Assembly (NCBI RefSeq): GCF_001401755.1
Contig: NZ_AVQK01000030.1
Location: 1-64,000, forward strand
Length of the DNA: 64,000 nt
Origin: Aquimarina longa SW024
GTDB taxonomy: Bacteria > Bacteroidota > Bacteroidia > Flavobacteriales > Flavobacteriaceae
Reading direction: 5' to 3'
Shown here: in pieces, positions 16,736-26,467 of the stretch
Numbering within the stretch: position 1 is the first letter of the stretch
Layout of the letters: every line of letters begins with the position of its first letter
Notes under the pieces: generated by a model
Databases searched by the model: none
The model's input: only the letters and a program-made list of their open reading frames with translations
Told to the model about the DNA's origin: nothing
Translations under genes and position numbers: made by a program

Positions 16736-17935
16736 ATGAGAAAACTAAGTACCTTAATACTATTGAATATTTTATTATATCAAGGCTATAGCCAAACAAA
16801 TGATTCGATTACTAAAAAACTAACTAAAGAATTAGAACAGATTTATTCACAAGACCATATTAATGGTTTCTCTGTTGCTATTGTCAATCAGGGTGGAATA
16901 TTATTCAAAAAAGGTCTAGGATATTCTAATCGAAAGAGTAGCAAAAAATATACAGAAAATACTATTCAGAATATTGCTTCTATTTCTAAAACCTTTATTG
17001 GTATTGCATTGTTAAAAGCTCAAGAATTAGGTAAGCTAAATTTAGATGAACCCATAAACAAATATTTACCTTTTAAAGTAATCAACCCAAATTTTTCAAA
17101 CACACCAATAACCATCCGACAATTAGCAACACATACCTCAAGTATAAAAGACCCATCGAGATACGAAAAGAATGGATACGTTTTAAGAAAAAAAAATAAT
17201 GGAATAACTAAAGTAAATAGCAACTTCCGTAATCCTGATGAGATGATGACTTATGATGTATTTTTAAAAAACATTTTATATAGAGGAGGGAAGTGGTACA
17301 AAAAGAATGCTTTTCTAAAAAAAGAACCAGGAACAACTTTTGAGTACTCAAATATTGCTGCTGGATTAGCTGCTTTTGTGATAGAAAATGCAACTGGAGA
17401 ATCTTTTAATAAATTTACAAAAAAGTATATTTTTAAACCATTAGAAATGTCTAATTCTGGTTGGTTTTTAAACGAAATAAACTTATTAAACTACTCAAAA
17501 CTTTATTCGAATAAAAAAACCGAATTAGCCCCTTACCAATTAGTTAATTATCCCGACGGAGGTTTGATTACTTCATCGAATGATTTAGGAAAATACCTTA
17601 CTGAATTAATTTCTGGTTATAATGGAAATGGAAAAATCCTAACTAGCGAGAGCTATAAAAAATTATTTAAAGCCTATTTGACAGATAAAAATTATAAAGA
17701 AAGAAATAATGGAGTTTATAATGATGAATATAATATGGGGCTTTTTATGGGGATTTCAGCACAAGGACAAATAGGCCATACAGGAGGAGACCCAGGAGTA
17801 GCAGCTTATATGTTTTTTAATACCAAAACGAAAATAGGTAAAATTCTTATCGTAAACACTGACCTTGAAAAAGACGGGATAAAAGAATTTATTGAAATAT
17901 GGAAAAAGCTGGAGGAATATGAGAACAAACTATAG
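16736..17935 (+). CDS. Serine beta-lactamase-like hydrolase (class C / DD-peptidase fold)
   Basis: 399 residues from ATG 16736; this start gives a clean signal peptide (LSTLILLNILLYQGYSQT) and earlier codons do not. The three active-site motifs of the family are present: SxxK in IASISKTFIG (about residue 85), YxN in FEYSNIAAG (about 205) and HTG in GHTGGDPG (about 350). It would act in the periplasm as an esterase, peptidase or beta-lactamase; the substrate is open. It follows about 370 bp of non-coding cassette DNA and precedes a Crp-like gene on the same strand. Confidence 0.88.
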   Translation: MRKLSTLILLNILLYQGYSQTNDSITKKLTKELEQIYSQDHINGFSVAIVNQGGILFKKGLGYSNRKSSKKYTENTIQNIASISKTFIGIALLKAQELGKLNLDEPINKYLPFKVINPNFSNTPITIRQLATHTSSIKDPSRYEKNGYVLRKKNNGITKVNSNFRNPDEMMTYDVFLKNILYRGGKWYKKNAFLKKEPGTTFEYSNIAAGLAAFVIENATGESFNKFTKKYIFKPLEMSNSGWFLNEINLLNYSKLYSNKKTELAPYQLVNYPDGGLITSSNDLGKYLTELISGYNGNGKILTSESYKKLFKAYLTDKNYKERNNGVYNDEYNMGLFMGISAQGQIGHTGGDPGVAAYMFFNTKTKIGKILIVNTDLEKDGIKEFIEIWKKLEEYENKL

Positions 17936-18031
17936 CCAGCTGGTAACAAGGACTATAATTAATACTGGTTTTGATGCTTAAACCCAAGCTTAGTGTATTA
18001 ATACCTGAGACATTGGAGATAATTTATACAA

Positions 18032-18601
18032 ATGACTAATAGTATATTAATAAATCATATAAAAACTTATGTAACCTTTTCAGAAGAAGAATTATCTGAA
18101 ATCGTACTCTTTTTTGATTACCATTCTTATCATAAAAAAGAGACATTGCTTCTTGCTGGAAAACAATGTAACAAGTTGTTTTTTGTTCTAAAAGGGTGCT
18201 TGCAATTATATTTCATTGATAATTTAGGAAACCAAAAAACCTCACAATTTGCTATAGAGCATTGGTGGTTAACCGATTTTTTAGCATTTCAAAACCAAAA
18301 TCAATCTAATTTTTACATTGAAACAGTCGAGAATTCAAAAATCGTATCAATCTCTTTTTCTAAATATCAAGAGCTATTAGATACATTCCCTAAAATGGAA
18401 AAATATTTTAGGACTATTTACGAAACGGCTTATGGTGCTGCATTAATGCGTTTTAAATATATAAACAGCTTTTCTAAAGAAGAACTATTTTTTAGGTTTC
18501 GAGATAATTTTCCAGAATTTGTACAACGTGTGCCACAATATCTTTTAGCAAGTTTTCTTGGTTTGACTCCAGAATATTTGAGCGAAATTAAAAGAAAATA
18601 A
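18032..18601 (+). CDS. Crp/Fnr family transcriptional regulator
   Basis: 189 residues, the usual short Bacteroidota form. The N-terminal cyclic-nucleotide-binding-like beta-roll runs about residues 10-125 (YHKKETLLLAGKQCNKLFFV). The C-terminal helix-turn-helix is short, ending VPQYLLASFLGLTPEYLSEI. It lacks the residues that bind cAMP in E. coli Crp as far as I can see, so the signal is unknown. It lies upstream of a truncated dehydrogenase and a PfpI-like gene on the same strand. Confidence 0.85.
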   Translation: MTNSILINHIKTYVTFSEEELSEIVLFFDYHSYHKKETLLLAGKQCNKLFFVLKGCLQLYFIDNLGNQKTSQFAIEHWWLTDFLAFQNQNQSNFYIETVENSKIVSISFSKYQELLDTFPKMEKYFRTIYETAYGAALMRFKYINSFSKEELFFRFRDNFPEFVQRVPQYLLASFLGLTPEYLSEIKRK

Positions 18602-18680
18602 CTTTCTTAAACCAGTTTAATTTTTACTACAATTGATTTACTCACCTTTGTTTTATATTAAACAAAGGGTAAACTTAATT

Positions 18681-19000
18681 ATGAAAAGCATTAAAAAGCT
18701 TGTTGTAATCAGAGGAAGTTTTGCAGGTTTGGAACTTATAAAAAGATTAGGTAATCCTACAGATTACCAGATTGTTTTGGTTAACAGTAACAACTATAAT
18801 TTCTTTCCACCTTTAATCTATCAGAGATCCACAAGTTTTATCAAACGATCAGCAATAAGTTATCCGTTTCAGAAAATCCAACAAAAATTAAAAACCATTC
18901 ATTTTTGGCTTGATTCTATTGAAAAAATTATTCCTGAAGAAAACAAAATAAGAACGCTAAACAACTGGCTAGATTATTACATATATAAAGCCTCCTATTT
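18681..19000 (+). pseudogene. Truncated NADH dehydrogenase (NDH-2)-like gene
   Basis: From ATG 18681 the frame encodes IKKLVVIRGSFAGLELIKRL, the N-terminal FAD-binding Rossmann motif of type II NADH dehydrogenases with the usual GGG changed to RGS, then NYNFFPPLIYQ. It breaks down after KIRTLNNWLDYY, where the family normally has a long domain. The frame runs on to a stop at 19049, overlapping the next gene. Missing most of the enzyme, it cannot be active. Confidence 0.7.
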
Positions 19001-19039
19001 TAGAATGATAATTCAACCGAAAGAAATAATAAATAAAAC

Positions 19040-19801
19040 ATGGATATGAAAAATTTAAAGAATATTACAACACTATTATTGGTTACTATTTTTATTAGCT
19101 GTACTACCAAAAAATCAAAAACCAACCTTAAGATTAATCATAACAGTCACGTAGAAGTGCAATCTGACACACTAACAAAACATTTAAAACCGTTTAAATC
19201 AGAATTACCAACAATAGGTCTTCTTATGTTTAATGGTGTTTTGCAAGGAGAAGTCATAGCAACATCAGACGTTTTTGGGAAACCAAATGAAAACGGAAAC
19301 CAACTTTTTAATGTAATAACCGTAGCAGAAACAGAAAACCCAATCACAACCGAAGAAGGCATGAGATTTATTCCTGACTACACTTTTAAGAATTGCCCAA
19401 AATTAACCGCTTTATTTGTTCCTAGCGGTTATGATATGTACGCACAAGTCCATAATAAGCAAATGATAGATTTTATTAAAAAGAAAAACAAAGAAACCAA
19501 ATATATAGTAAGTAATTGTGCAGGTGCACAACTTATTGGAAAGTCAGGAATTGCAGACGGGCATAAAATCGTTACCTATATTGGCGGTGGAAAACAGTTA
19601 CAGAAACAGTACCCTAATTTAAAAGTTCAAAATGATAGTTTGGTAACCTTTGTTGAAGACGGAAAATTTAGTTCATCAAATGGAAACTTAACAAGCTACA
19701 TTTCTGCCCTGAATTTAGTAGAAAAAATGACTAGTACTGAACATAGGAAATTTATCGAAAAATATTTATACATAGATCGACTTCAAAATTGGAAAAAATA
19801 A
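19040..19801 (+). CDS. DJ-1/PfpI family lipoprotein
   Basis: 253 residues. A lipobox (LVTIFISCTT, Cys near residue 21) predicts an outer-membrane or periplasmic lipoprotein. The core is a class I glutamine-amidotransferase-like DJ-1/PfpI domain: LPTIGLLMFNGVLQGEVIAT at the start, nucleophile elbow VSNCAGAQLIG with the conserved Cys, and a late FSSSNGNLTSYISALNLVE segment carrying the usual terminal motif. Family members act as chaperone-hydrolases, isonitrile hydratases or regulators; I cannot say which. ATG 19046 is an alternative start. It ends the plus-strand block. Confidence 0.85.
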   Translation: MDMKNLKNITTLLLVTIFISCTTKKSKTNLKINHNSHVEVQSDTLTKHLKPFKSELPTIGLLMFNGVLQGEVIATSDVFGKPNENGNQLFNVITVAETENPITTEEGMRFIPDYTFKNCPKLTALFVPSGYDMYAQVHNKQMIDFIKKKNKETKYIVSNCAGAQLIGKSGIADGHKIVTYIGGGKQLQKQYPNLKVQNDSLVTFVEDGKFSSSNGNLTSYISALNLVEKMTSTEHRKFIEKYLYIDRLQNWKK

Positions 19802-19892
19802 ATACTTACCAACAATGGGAACTGTTCTTATATCAAAAAAACCTATAAATAAAGGATAAAAAACGCAGTATTTGCCCCTCTTTAATTAAATG

Positions 19893-19923
19893 AACTACCC
19901 CGTTGCAAACAGACGGGGTAGTT
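19893..19923. terminator. Bidirectional terminator
   Basis: Stem AACTACCCCGT / ACGGGGTAGTT with a nine-base loop, between the convergent PfpI-like and minus-strand lipid operon genes. A-rich and T-rich sequence flanks both sides. Confidence 0.75.
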
Positions 19924-19934
19924 TATAATAATTC

Positions 19935-20840
19935 TTATACAGGTTCTTTTTTTGGAACCATAATCCCATCACTAGCATCCTTTTTTTTAATAGTAACTAA
20001 GACCTCATGTAATGTTTCTGCTGCCAAACCATGTAATACCAGATGATATGCCGCAGAATAAGTGCTTCTGGGCACCATAGGATGCTTGTTGTTTACTAAT
20101 CCTAAATGTCCTGGGGTTCCTAGTATTTGAGAAACATAAACCGCAATAGTTTCATCTAGTTGTAAGGAGTTAGAAGCTCTAACAAAATCATTAGCAGTTA
20201 AAAAAAGTTGATAAAAAGGAGTAAAAAGCTCTATCGCTGATCTCAAATCTAAAATATTAGTCCACTTATTAGGAAACTCAATATGATCAAACTGATCTTC
20301 AGAAATCATCGTTGTATTTAACGTTTCAACATAACTAATAATCGCTCCTTTTTCCTTTAACTCACTGTTTAGATTAATGACAAAGTTGAATAAATTAAGG
20401 TCGTGATTAAGAAATAAATCATCCTTTACATCATCAAAATTTTTTGGCGTTAAAGGGCTTGTTTTTACATCAACTCCTTTAATATTTCCTGCGATGAATT
20501 GTAAAATTTCGCTTCCTACATGAAAATGTCTAAATATAAGCAAGTTTGCATTTGGGCTAACAAAATGCTTAAGACCCCATGCCAAAATAGTATGTAAAAA
20601 CTTAGATGAGTTAAACAGTTTGGGGAAGAAAAATTTTAATACATGAATAAAAAACATGGTGATTTTTGACCAAAAAACAAGTAAAGGGCGTAAATATTTA
20701 GCAGATCTAGAGTCATTATCAGACATCAAAGCTCTTTTTGTAGTATCATTAATAGGGATACTGTTATCTAAGTACAAGGCTAACCATGGATTAGGATCTC
20801 TACTGTCGTGCTGGGCGATTTCGAATATATCTTTTTTCAT
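19935..20840 (-). CDS. Uncharacterised protein of the ketosynthase operon
   Basis: 301 residues, no family recognised with confidence. Features: an N-terminal IAQHDSRDPNPWLALYLDNS, a hydrophobic stretch near residues 55-75, RHFHVGSEILQFIAGN in the middle, a region with HDLNLFNFVINLN, and a C-terminus with GTPGHLGLVNNKHPM. The several conserved-looking His and Asp residues would suit an enzyme, but that is inference. It starts 16 bp after the ketosynthase stop and ends at the operon terminator, so it is the third gene of the lipid operon. Confidence 0.6.
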   Translation of the reverse strand: MKKDIFEIAQHDSRDPNPWLALYLDNSIPINDTTKRALMSDNDSRSAKYLRPLLVFWSKITMFFIHVLKFFFPKLFNSSKFLHTILAWGLKHFVSPNANLLIFRHFHVGSEILQFIAGNIKGVDVKTSPLTPKNFDDVKDDLFLNHDLNLFNFVINLNSELKEKGAIISYVETLNTTMISEDQFDHIEFPNKWTNILDLRSAIELFTPFYQLFLTANDFVRASNSLQLDETIAVYVSQILGTPGHLGLVNNKHPMVPRSTYSAAYHLVLHGLAAETLHEVLVTIKKKDASDGIMVPKKEPV

Positions 20841-20856
20841 CGGTTTACTGTATTAA

Positions 20857-22707
20857 TTAATAATTACCTAGTTCTTTTAATTGTATCTCGTATAAAAGCG
20901 CTGTTGTTTTTGCTGTTTTTACAATGCTCTTAGCCAAGTCCATATGCATTAAAGGGTGGTTTAATGCTTTTTCTAAATTTTCGAAATGTTTTTCGTCTGC
21001 AATACCATGATATGTAAAGAAAGAAACCTGATTATCATCTAAGTTTAGCTGATCTTTGATCATAGCCCCCCAATACGCTGCAAGTCGTTTACCAATCCCT
21101 TCTATAATAAACATCGCCCCCAAAAGATCTATCGGATTAGGCTTACTAGCTTGTTGAAACATAAAAGAAGAAAGCCCTAAACTGCCTATGTTTTTTTCTC
21201 CAGAATGCATCTTTGAGATATCTTCTCCAAGGTTTTTAAAGTTTTCTTCCAGCATTTGATAATCCTTATGCTCTGCCGCAGTATGTTTTATAAAAGCAGA
21301 GCGAAGGTCAAATAACTCGATATCAATAGTAGAAGCAGCTCTAGATATCCACTGAGACCCATCAATAACCTGCTGTCTTAAATCTATTAAAAGCAATTTA
21401 TAATCTTCTATGCTCAATGTTTTGTTATGTATCTTCTCTACGATAGGCACTTTTAACAAGCTACTTTCAAAATCTATCCAAACTCGAGAAAGGTTTCTAA
21501 CCAACCACTGTGATACGTTATCAGAATTGATATTAAGTTCTGGAGCTTTAATTTCTCTAATCGGATACCCTTCTTTTTCGGTATCATGCTGCCCCACGAC
21601 AGTTAACTTCATAAACGAGGTGATAAATCGACCACTTTCGGGAACCATACATAATATGGATTGCCCTTCTTTTAATGCCCCAGAATACATTAGCTCTTCT
21701 AACATTATAAATAGTGATGCTGCACCAGTATTTCCCTTACTTGTAAGATTACTAAACCATTTTTCTTCTGCAATTTTTCCTCCCCCTTTTTCCATCAGCT
21801 CTTTTATAGGTTTCTTAAAATATTCTGAAGAGTAATGACAACATAACCAATCAATATCATCTGGGATAATCATTCCTTTATCAATCAGCTCAAAATAATG
21901 CCCTACTCCAGTTTGTACCACCTTAGTAAGCAATCGAACATCCTGTTTAAGATTAATAGCGCCAGCTTTTGATGCAGATTCATAAGTAGGATAATCTAAC
22001 CAAGTAAGGTCTGATTCATTTTTATTATCATTTTTACCCGTATACATACAAACAGGAAATGTATTAGCATGTGATTTAATATCAACCCATTCTATTTTTA
22101 AAGAAATTCCTTTTGTACTCTTCTTATTTTCTAATACTAATGCTCCAGCTCCATCAGATAGCATCCATCGCAAAAATTCGGTATCAAAAGGAACAGATTT
22201 TATCTTTTGAGCCTCAAATCTAGAAGCTTTAAAAAGTCTACTGGCAAATTCACTCCCTACACAGACTGCATTTTGTTTTTCCTCTCCTTTTATTTGCACA
22301 TACGCATTTTTTAAAGCCATCATACTACTGGCACACACGCTCTGAAAACTCGCTACCTCGCAAGTTCCCCAATCTAACCCTCCATGTACCATACTTGCAA
22401 ACCCAGGTACCGGTAAATCTCCCTGAGTTGTTCCTGTGGATAGTAGTTCTATTTCTTTATGATTAAGAGTACTTTTGGAGATCGCTTGCTCAATAGCTTT
22501 TACTGCCAATTGCGCATTAGAGTGTGTACTTTCTTGCTTAGTATTCATCGCAAAATAGCGTTGCTTGATCCCATTTTGCTTTAAAATACGATCTTTTACC
22601 GTACTCTTTTGCCCGTTAATCTTTCCTAAATACTGTTCTATTTGATCATTAGAAACCGGTTCGTTTGGTAAATAAATACCAGAACTTGTTATATATACAT
22701 TTTTCAT
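20857..22707 (-). CDS. Ketosynthase III fused to a haem-oxygenase-like (HDO) domain
   Basis: 616 residues, about 250 longer than a plain KAS III. Residues 1-375 form a FabH/OleA-type thiolase fold with the full triad: Cys125 (FQSVCASSMM), His291 (WLCCHYSSEY) and Asn326 (SKGNTGAAS). Residues about 430-616 are a helical domain with IKHTAAEHKDYQML (His475, His480), FIIEGIGKRLA (Glu536) and FFTYHGIADEKH (His567, Asp571, His574), the ligand pattern of haem-oxygenase-like diiron oxidases such as UndA or the PF14518 group. It probably condenses an acyl thioester and then oxidises or cleaves the product. It lies 4 bp from the upstream hydroxylase. The product is not known. Confidence 0.8.
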   Translation of the reverse strand: MKNVYITSSGIYLPNEPVSNDQIEQYLGKINGQKSTVKDRILKQNGIKQRYFAMNTKQESTHSNAQLAVKAIEQAISKSTLNHKEIELLSTGTTQGDLPVPGFASMVHGGLDWGTCEVASFQSVCASSMMALKNAYVQIKGEEKQNAVCVGSEFASRLFKASRFEAQKIKSVPFDTEFLRWMLSDGAGALVLENKKSTKGISLKIEWVDIKSHANTFPVCMYTGKNDNKNESDLTWLDYPTYESASKAGAINLKQDVRLLTKVVQTGVGHYFELIDKGMIIPDDIDWLCCHYSSEYFKKPIKELMEKGGGKIAEEKWFSNLTSKGNTGAASLFIMLEELMYSGALKEGQSILCMVPESGRFITSFMKLTVVGQHDTEKEGYPIREIKAPELNINSDNVSQWLVRNLSRVWIDFESSLLKVPIVEKIHNKTLSIEDYKLLLIDLRQQVIDGSQWISRAASTIDIELFDLRSAFIKHTAAEHKDYQMLEENFKNLGEDISKMHSGEKNIGSLGLSSFMFQQASKPNPIDLLGAMFIIEGIGKRLAAYWGAMIKDQLNLDDNQVSFFTYHGIADEKHFENLEKALNHPLMHMDLAKSIVKTAKTTALLYEIQLKELGNY

Positions 22708-22711
22708 TTAT

Positions 22712-23452
22712 TTATTTTTTAGATCGCCATCGTTGGCTTATGTTATCACTTAATTTATCTAAGACATCAGAAGCAAATCCATAACTTTTTTTGAAGCTAC
22801 TATGATGTGCATTATGTCGAGTACCAAATAATTTCCAATCAGCTCCATTTCCTTTTCCGAATCTGTAATTACAATGCCCTGAGTAATTTAATAGTATACT
22901 CACTAAAGGATATAGAAAAACAGCCATTGGAGAAAATGACAAAAAAGGAAGTATTGTAATAGGAACTGTACTTAATAATAAGGCTTCAAACCAATGAAAA
23001 CTATATACAGAATACACTGTTGGAGTCACAGACTTATGGTGTATTCTATGTACATATTTCATAAAAAATGGAATGTGCATAATCCGATGAATTACAAAAA
23101 AATGAACTTCATTCCATATGGTTAGCAATACTATACCTACTACACTATTGATAAACGTATCCGGAAGAAATATGATACGATTTATTCTCACTAAATACAA
23201 TATCGGAAGTATCGAAAAACCAAAAATAAAAATTGACTTTAAGGAATGTATTTGTTCCATTTTCTTTTGTCTTTTTGTAACTTCCTTTATACTAATTTTA
23301 TGCAATACCCCCTTATGTTCTAACCATATACATACCTTATTAAATATAGGAGCAATACCATAATACAGAAGAAAAAAATATAGGACTGTAAGCCCATAAA
23401 GCTGTATATAGGAATACTCATAAATAATGATATGAACCAGTTTTGTAATCAT
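22712..23452 (-). CDS. Fatty acid hydroxylase / sterol desaturase family protein
   Basis: 246 residues, membrane-embedded, with about five hydrophobic segments. The eight-histidine diiron signature is present: NEVHFFVIHRIMH, VHRIHHKS and GTRHNAHHSS. The family hydroxylates or desaturates lipid chains in the inner membrane. As first gene of the minus-strand operon, 4 bp ahead of the ketosynthase fusion, it probably modifies the same lipid. The ATG at 23452 follows a non-coding stretch shared with the opposite-facing terminator. Confidence 0.85.
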   Translation of the reverse strand: MITKLVHIIIYEYSYIQLYGLTVLYFFLLYYGIAPIFNKVCIWLEHKGVLHKISIKEVTKRQKKMEQIHSLKSIFIFGFSILPILYLVRINRIIFLPDTFINSVVGIVLLTIWNEVHFFVIHRIMHIPFFMKYVHRIHHKSVTPTVYSVYSFHWFEALLLSTVPITILPFLSFSPMAVFLYPLVSILLNYSGHCNYRFGKGNGADWKLFGTRHNAHHSSFKKSYGFASDVLDKLSDNISQRWRSKK

Positions 23453-23527
23453 TTCCTTTTCTTTTGTATGAACTATTTAACTCTAGTTTATGATAGCCTA
23501 ACTTTTTTAGACATAATAATGAATACA

Positions 23528-23560
23528 AAAAGGCAGTCGCAATACTACGACTGCCTTTTC
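23528..23560 (-). terminator. Terminator of the YiaA/B-like gene
   Basis: Stem AAAGGCAGTCG / CGACTGCCTTTT with an 8-nt loop. It lies downstream of the minus-strand gene ending at 23615 and before the lipid operon. Confidence 0.75.
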
Positions 23561-23614
23561 TAATCATCAAAACAAGAGATCTTAAGCCCCCCACCTAAGA
23601 CCTCTCCTTTTGAT

Positions 23615-24082
23615 TTACTCATCACTATTTTCTATAAACCTCTTATCCCTTGTATTTTTTTGTACTGCAATGGCAGCGAATAGACTTAAGGTAAAAGACA
23701 TTCCATAGAATCCTTTTTCACTAAGCTCTAGATTGGCGTTCCATAAACCAATAATGAGTAATAAAATAGAAATAAGTGTTGTAAACCAACTGATCCCATA
23801 ATACATATCCGTTACAGGAATATCTTCTAATCTATCCCTCACACTTTTTTGTACAGATACTGCGGAGAACAATCCAAATAGTAGGATTGTAAAATAATAC
23901 CCTTTTTCATTAAGTAACATACCCGCATTCCATAATCCGATACAATAAGACACCATCCCTATAAACAGTGCAGCCCATGATGCTGATATAAAAGCCGGAG
24001 TTGGCTTTTGGTCATATACTTTTTTTTCTACATTTTCGATTGTTGTATTCTCAGATACATCGCTATTAGAATTGTAATTCAT
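23615..24082 (-). CDS. YiaA/YiaB-type inner membrane protein
   Basis: 155 residues made of two similar two-helix units: residues 30-75 ([20 protein letters not shown] then [17 protein letters not shown]) and 92-145 ([20 protein letters not shown] then [12 protein letters not shown]). Each ends with SVQKSVRD or AVQKNTRD. This matches the YiaA/YiaB duplicated domain of unknown function in bacterial inner membranes. The hydrophilic N-terminus (about 27 residues) is extra. Single-gene unit with its own terminator. Confidence 0.82.
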   Translation of the reverse strand: MNYNSNSDVSENTTIENVEKKVYDQKPTPAFISASWAALFIGMVSYCIGLWNAGMLLNEKGYYFTILLFGLFSAVSVQKSVRDRLEDIPVTDMYYGISWFTTLISILLLIIGLWNANLELSEKGFYGMSFTLSLFAAIAVQKNTRDKRFIENSDE

Positions 24083-24261
24083 GATAATTGATTTTGATGA
24101 TTAAATAAAAATTCAATTGTTTGTTTTGAACAGTACAAATATGCAGTGATCTACTCTGATACAAAATTCAATTTATTAAAAAAACTTACGATATATTTTA
24201 GTTAAAAAATGAATTATAGTAACAATTATAGTATTTTTACTTAAAATATACTTACTATATA

Positions 24262-25749
24262 ATGAGTACTATTTCTGCTATAATACAGACATTATCTGAT
24301 GAAGAAAAACGAAGCTTTGTTGCCTTGCTTCGTCAAAAGAACAAAAGAAATGATACCAAAAACATTCAGCTTTTTAAACTTCTTGATACGACAGCAGTCG
24401 GTAAAGATTTAGATATCCAGATTTACGGAAAAAAGTCTAAAGGAGCATACCATGCATTGAGCAAAAGACTACATGATACTTTAATTGATTTTATTGCTTC
24501 TAAAAGCTTTGAAGAAGAAACTTCTGAAGAAATGGAAACGATTAGATTGCTAAGAGTTAGCAGAATTTTTTTTGAGCAAAAACAATATAAGATTGCTTTT
24601 AAAACCATTACCAAAGCAGAACAAAAGGCAAAAACATATGCCCTTTTTAGTATTCTCAATGAAATTTACTACACCCTGATTCAATACGCACATCTTAACC
24701 CTGCCTTAGCACTAGATGTATTACTTATCAATTTTAAAAACAATAAAGAATCCCTGCAACAAGAAGAAAATCTAAACCTATTTTATGCCACTGTACAACA
24801 TGAACTTATGCAACAAAAAAGAGATGTTGTACCTGTTATAAAAAATAGTTTATCAAAGTTTGGGATATCGATCACACAGGATCTTACCTTTAGATCATTA
24901 TTTAAAATCCTTGAAATCACTAACAAAACAGCTCAGGTAACCCGAGAGTATCATACCATACTCCCGTTTGTAGAAGAAACCTATTTGCAGATTGATATTA
25001 AAGAAAATGTAATCGATAAACACCTGTTTTATCATATTCAAATTTTATACTATGTAGCGAATTCTTATTTTAGAAATAAGAACTTTAAAATCTCACAACA
25101 GTATCTTGGGATAATGCTACAGCAGATGAAAAAGCATAACTATAAATATTTTAAACGTTTTTACCCTCAGTATACCTTGTTAGCATCTCTTAACCTTAAT
25201 TATACCAATCATGCAACTTCCGCCATTTTGAAATTAGAAAATTTTGACTACGATAAGCATAAAGATCAAATCTCGTATGTTCTAGATTTACAACTAAGTC
25301 TTATTGTCTATTATTTTCAACAACTTCTATTTAAAAAAGCTCTTGGTATTCTTAATGATTTTTATCATAGTGATCATTGGTATACCGAAAAAGCAGGAAT
25401 CGCTTGGGTGATCAAGAAAAACTTAATAGAAATTTTACTACGTATAGAGCTTGATCATATCGACTTAGTAGCGTCTAGAATGCATAGTTTTAAAAAGAAA
25501 CACGGTGGATATCTAAAAAAAAATAATGAAACACGAGTATTAGAATTCCTAAAACTAGCTATCGCATATTATCATAAACCAGAAATCGCACTAACTACTG
25601 AATTTAAAAACAAAATCAAAAACACATTAATTACACTAAATCCCGAAGAAGAAGATATTTTTGAAATGAGCTTTTATGCTTGGATAAAATCTAAAATAGA
25701 AGGTACTTCTCTTTATGAAACGACATTACAACTCATAAAGCAAACATAA
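24262..25749 (+). CDS. Large helical-repeat (TPR-like) protein, unknown function
   Basis: 495 residues, cytosolic (no signal peptide), almost entirely helical. The N-terminal region TLSDEEKRSFVALLRQKNKR and later helix pairs resemble the TPR-like solenoid proteins common in Flavobacteriia. No catalytic motif is visible. It is monocistronic, with AT-rich intergenic DNA on both sides. The 570-bp gap after it holds a 21-bp tandem repeat. Confidence 0.65.
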   Translation: MSTISAIIQTLSDEEKRSFVALLRQKNKRNDTKNIQLFKLLDTTAVGKDLDIQIYGKKSKGAYHALSKRLHDTLIDFIASKSFEEETSEEMETIRLLRVSRIFFEQKQYKIAFKTITKAEQKAKTYALFSILNEIYYTLIQYAHLNPALALDVLLINFKNNKESLQQEENLNLFYATVQHELMQQKRDVVPVIKNSLSKFGISITQDLTFRSLFKILEITNKTAQVTREYHTILPFVEETYLQIDIKENVIDKHLFYHIQILYYVANSYFRNKNFKISQQYLGIMLQQMKKHNYKYFKRFYPQYTLLASLNLNYTNHATSAILKLENFDYDKHKDQISYVLDLQLSLIVYYFQQLLFKKALGILNDFYHSDHWYTEKAGIAWVIKKNLIEILLRIELDHIDLVASRMHSFKKKHGGYLKKNNETRVLEFLKLAIAYYHKPEIALTTEFKNKIKNTLITLNPEEEDIFEMSFYAWIKSKIEGTSLYETTLQLIKQT

Positions 25750-25973
25750 GAATTATTAGATTTAGATAGCAAACTACCTCGAGGCATCAGTTGTAAAATA
25801 ACTTTGATTTCGAGGCAAGCTTCAGAACATTTAAATCTCGATTATCAGGTAATAAATCACCACCACGAAAAGTCTCCCAGATTTGCATACAAATTGAACA
25901 ATAATGCTTAGGTCAATCTGTATTATGTAATTAAACTTTATTATTTATAGTAATTTATAAAGAATAAAATATA

Positions 25974-26083
25974 AATCATACTAAACTGTATATTAATCAT
26001 ACTAAACTGAACCTAAATCATACTAAATTGTATGTAAATCATACTAAACTTAATCTATTTCATTCTAAACTATGCTTAATCAT
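25974..26083 (+). repeat. Six-unit 21-bp tandem repeat
   Basis: Core AATCATACTAAACT recurs at 25974, 25995, 26016, 26037, 26058 (degenerate) and 26078 (partial), a spacing of 21, 21, 21, 21 and 20 bp, that is two helical turns. It lies about 390 bp upstream of the metalloprotease start. The remaining intergenic DNA (25750-25973 and 26084-26467) shows no gene. Confidence 0.8.
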
Positions 26084-26467
26084 TATATTTATAACACGTT
26101 AGTTCTTGTTAAGTATACTATCAACTCTTAGATAATATTAGACGATACGAATCTATAAGCATATCCAGTACCATTTACAAATTGAAATTACCGTAGTACC
26201 CCCTTTTTCCTTTCTAACATCATTTGCTGTTTTAATTTAGTAGAAAAGAAAACTAGATTATGATGCTAGGAAAAACAATCCCTATCAGCGTTTTCTTGAT
26301 TGTAGCGTAACATCGCTATGGTAATATTAGAAAACTCAGCAAAGCGAAAGTGCTTACAGCAGTTTCTCGGTGGAACAGATTTTCTATTATATAATGCGGG
26401 TTTAACCTTACTTTCACATAAGCGTTTTTGTTATTTCATTACCTTCCGCAGATTAATATTCTATAAT

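Noticed and set aside
17936..18031. A further cassette palindrome after the beta-lactamase-like gene
   Set aside because: CTGGTAACAAGGACTATAAT partly resembles a repeat opening, but no closing core or paired arm is found in the 96-bp gap.
19802..19830. Repeat opening after the PfpI-like gene
   Set aside because: Only ACCAACAATGGGAACTGTTC is reminiscent; no second half is present before the terminator.
1..20000. Classical integron with IntI and attC
   Set aside because: No tyrosine integrase gene is present, and the repeat cores do not fit RYYYAAC/GTTRRRY; called integron-like only.
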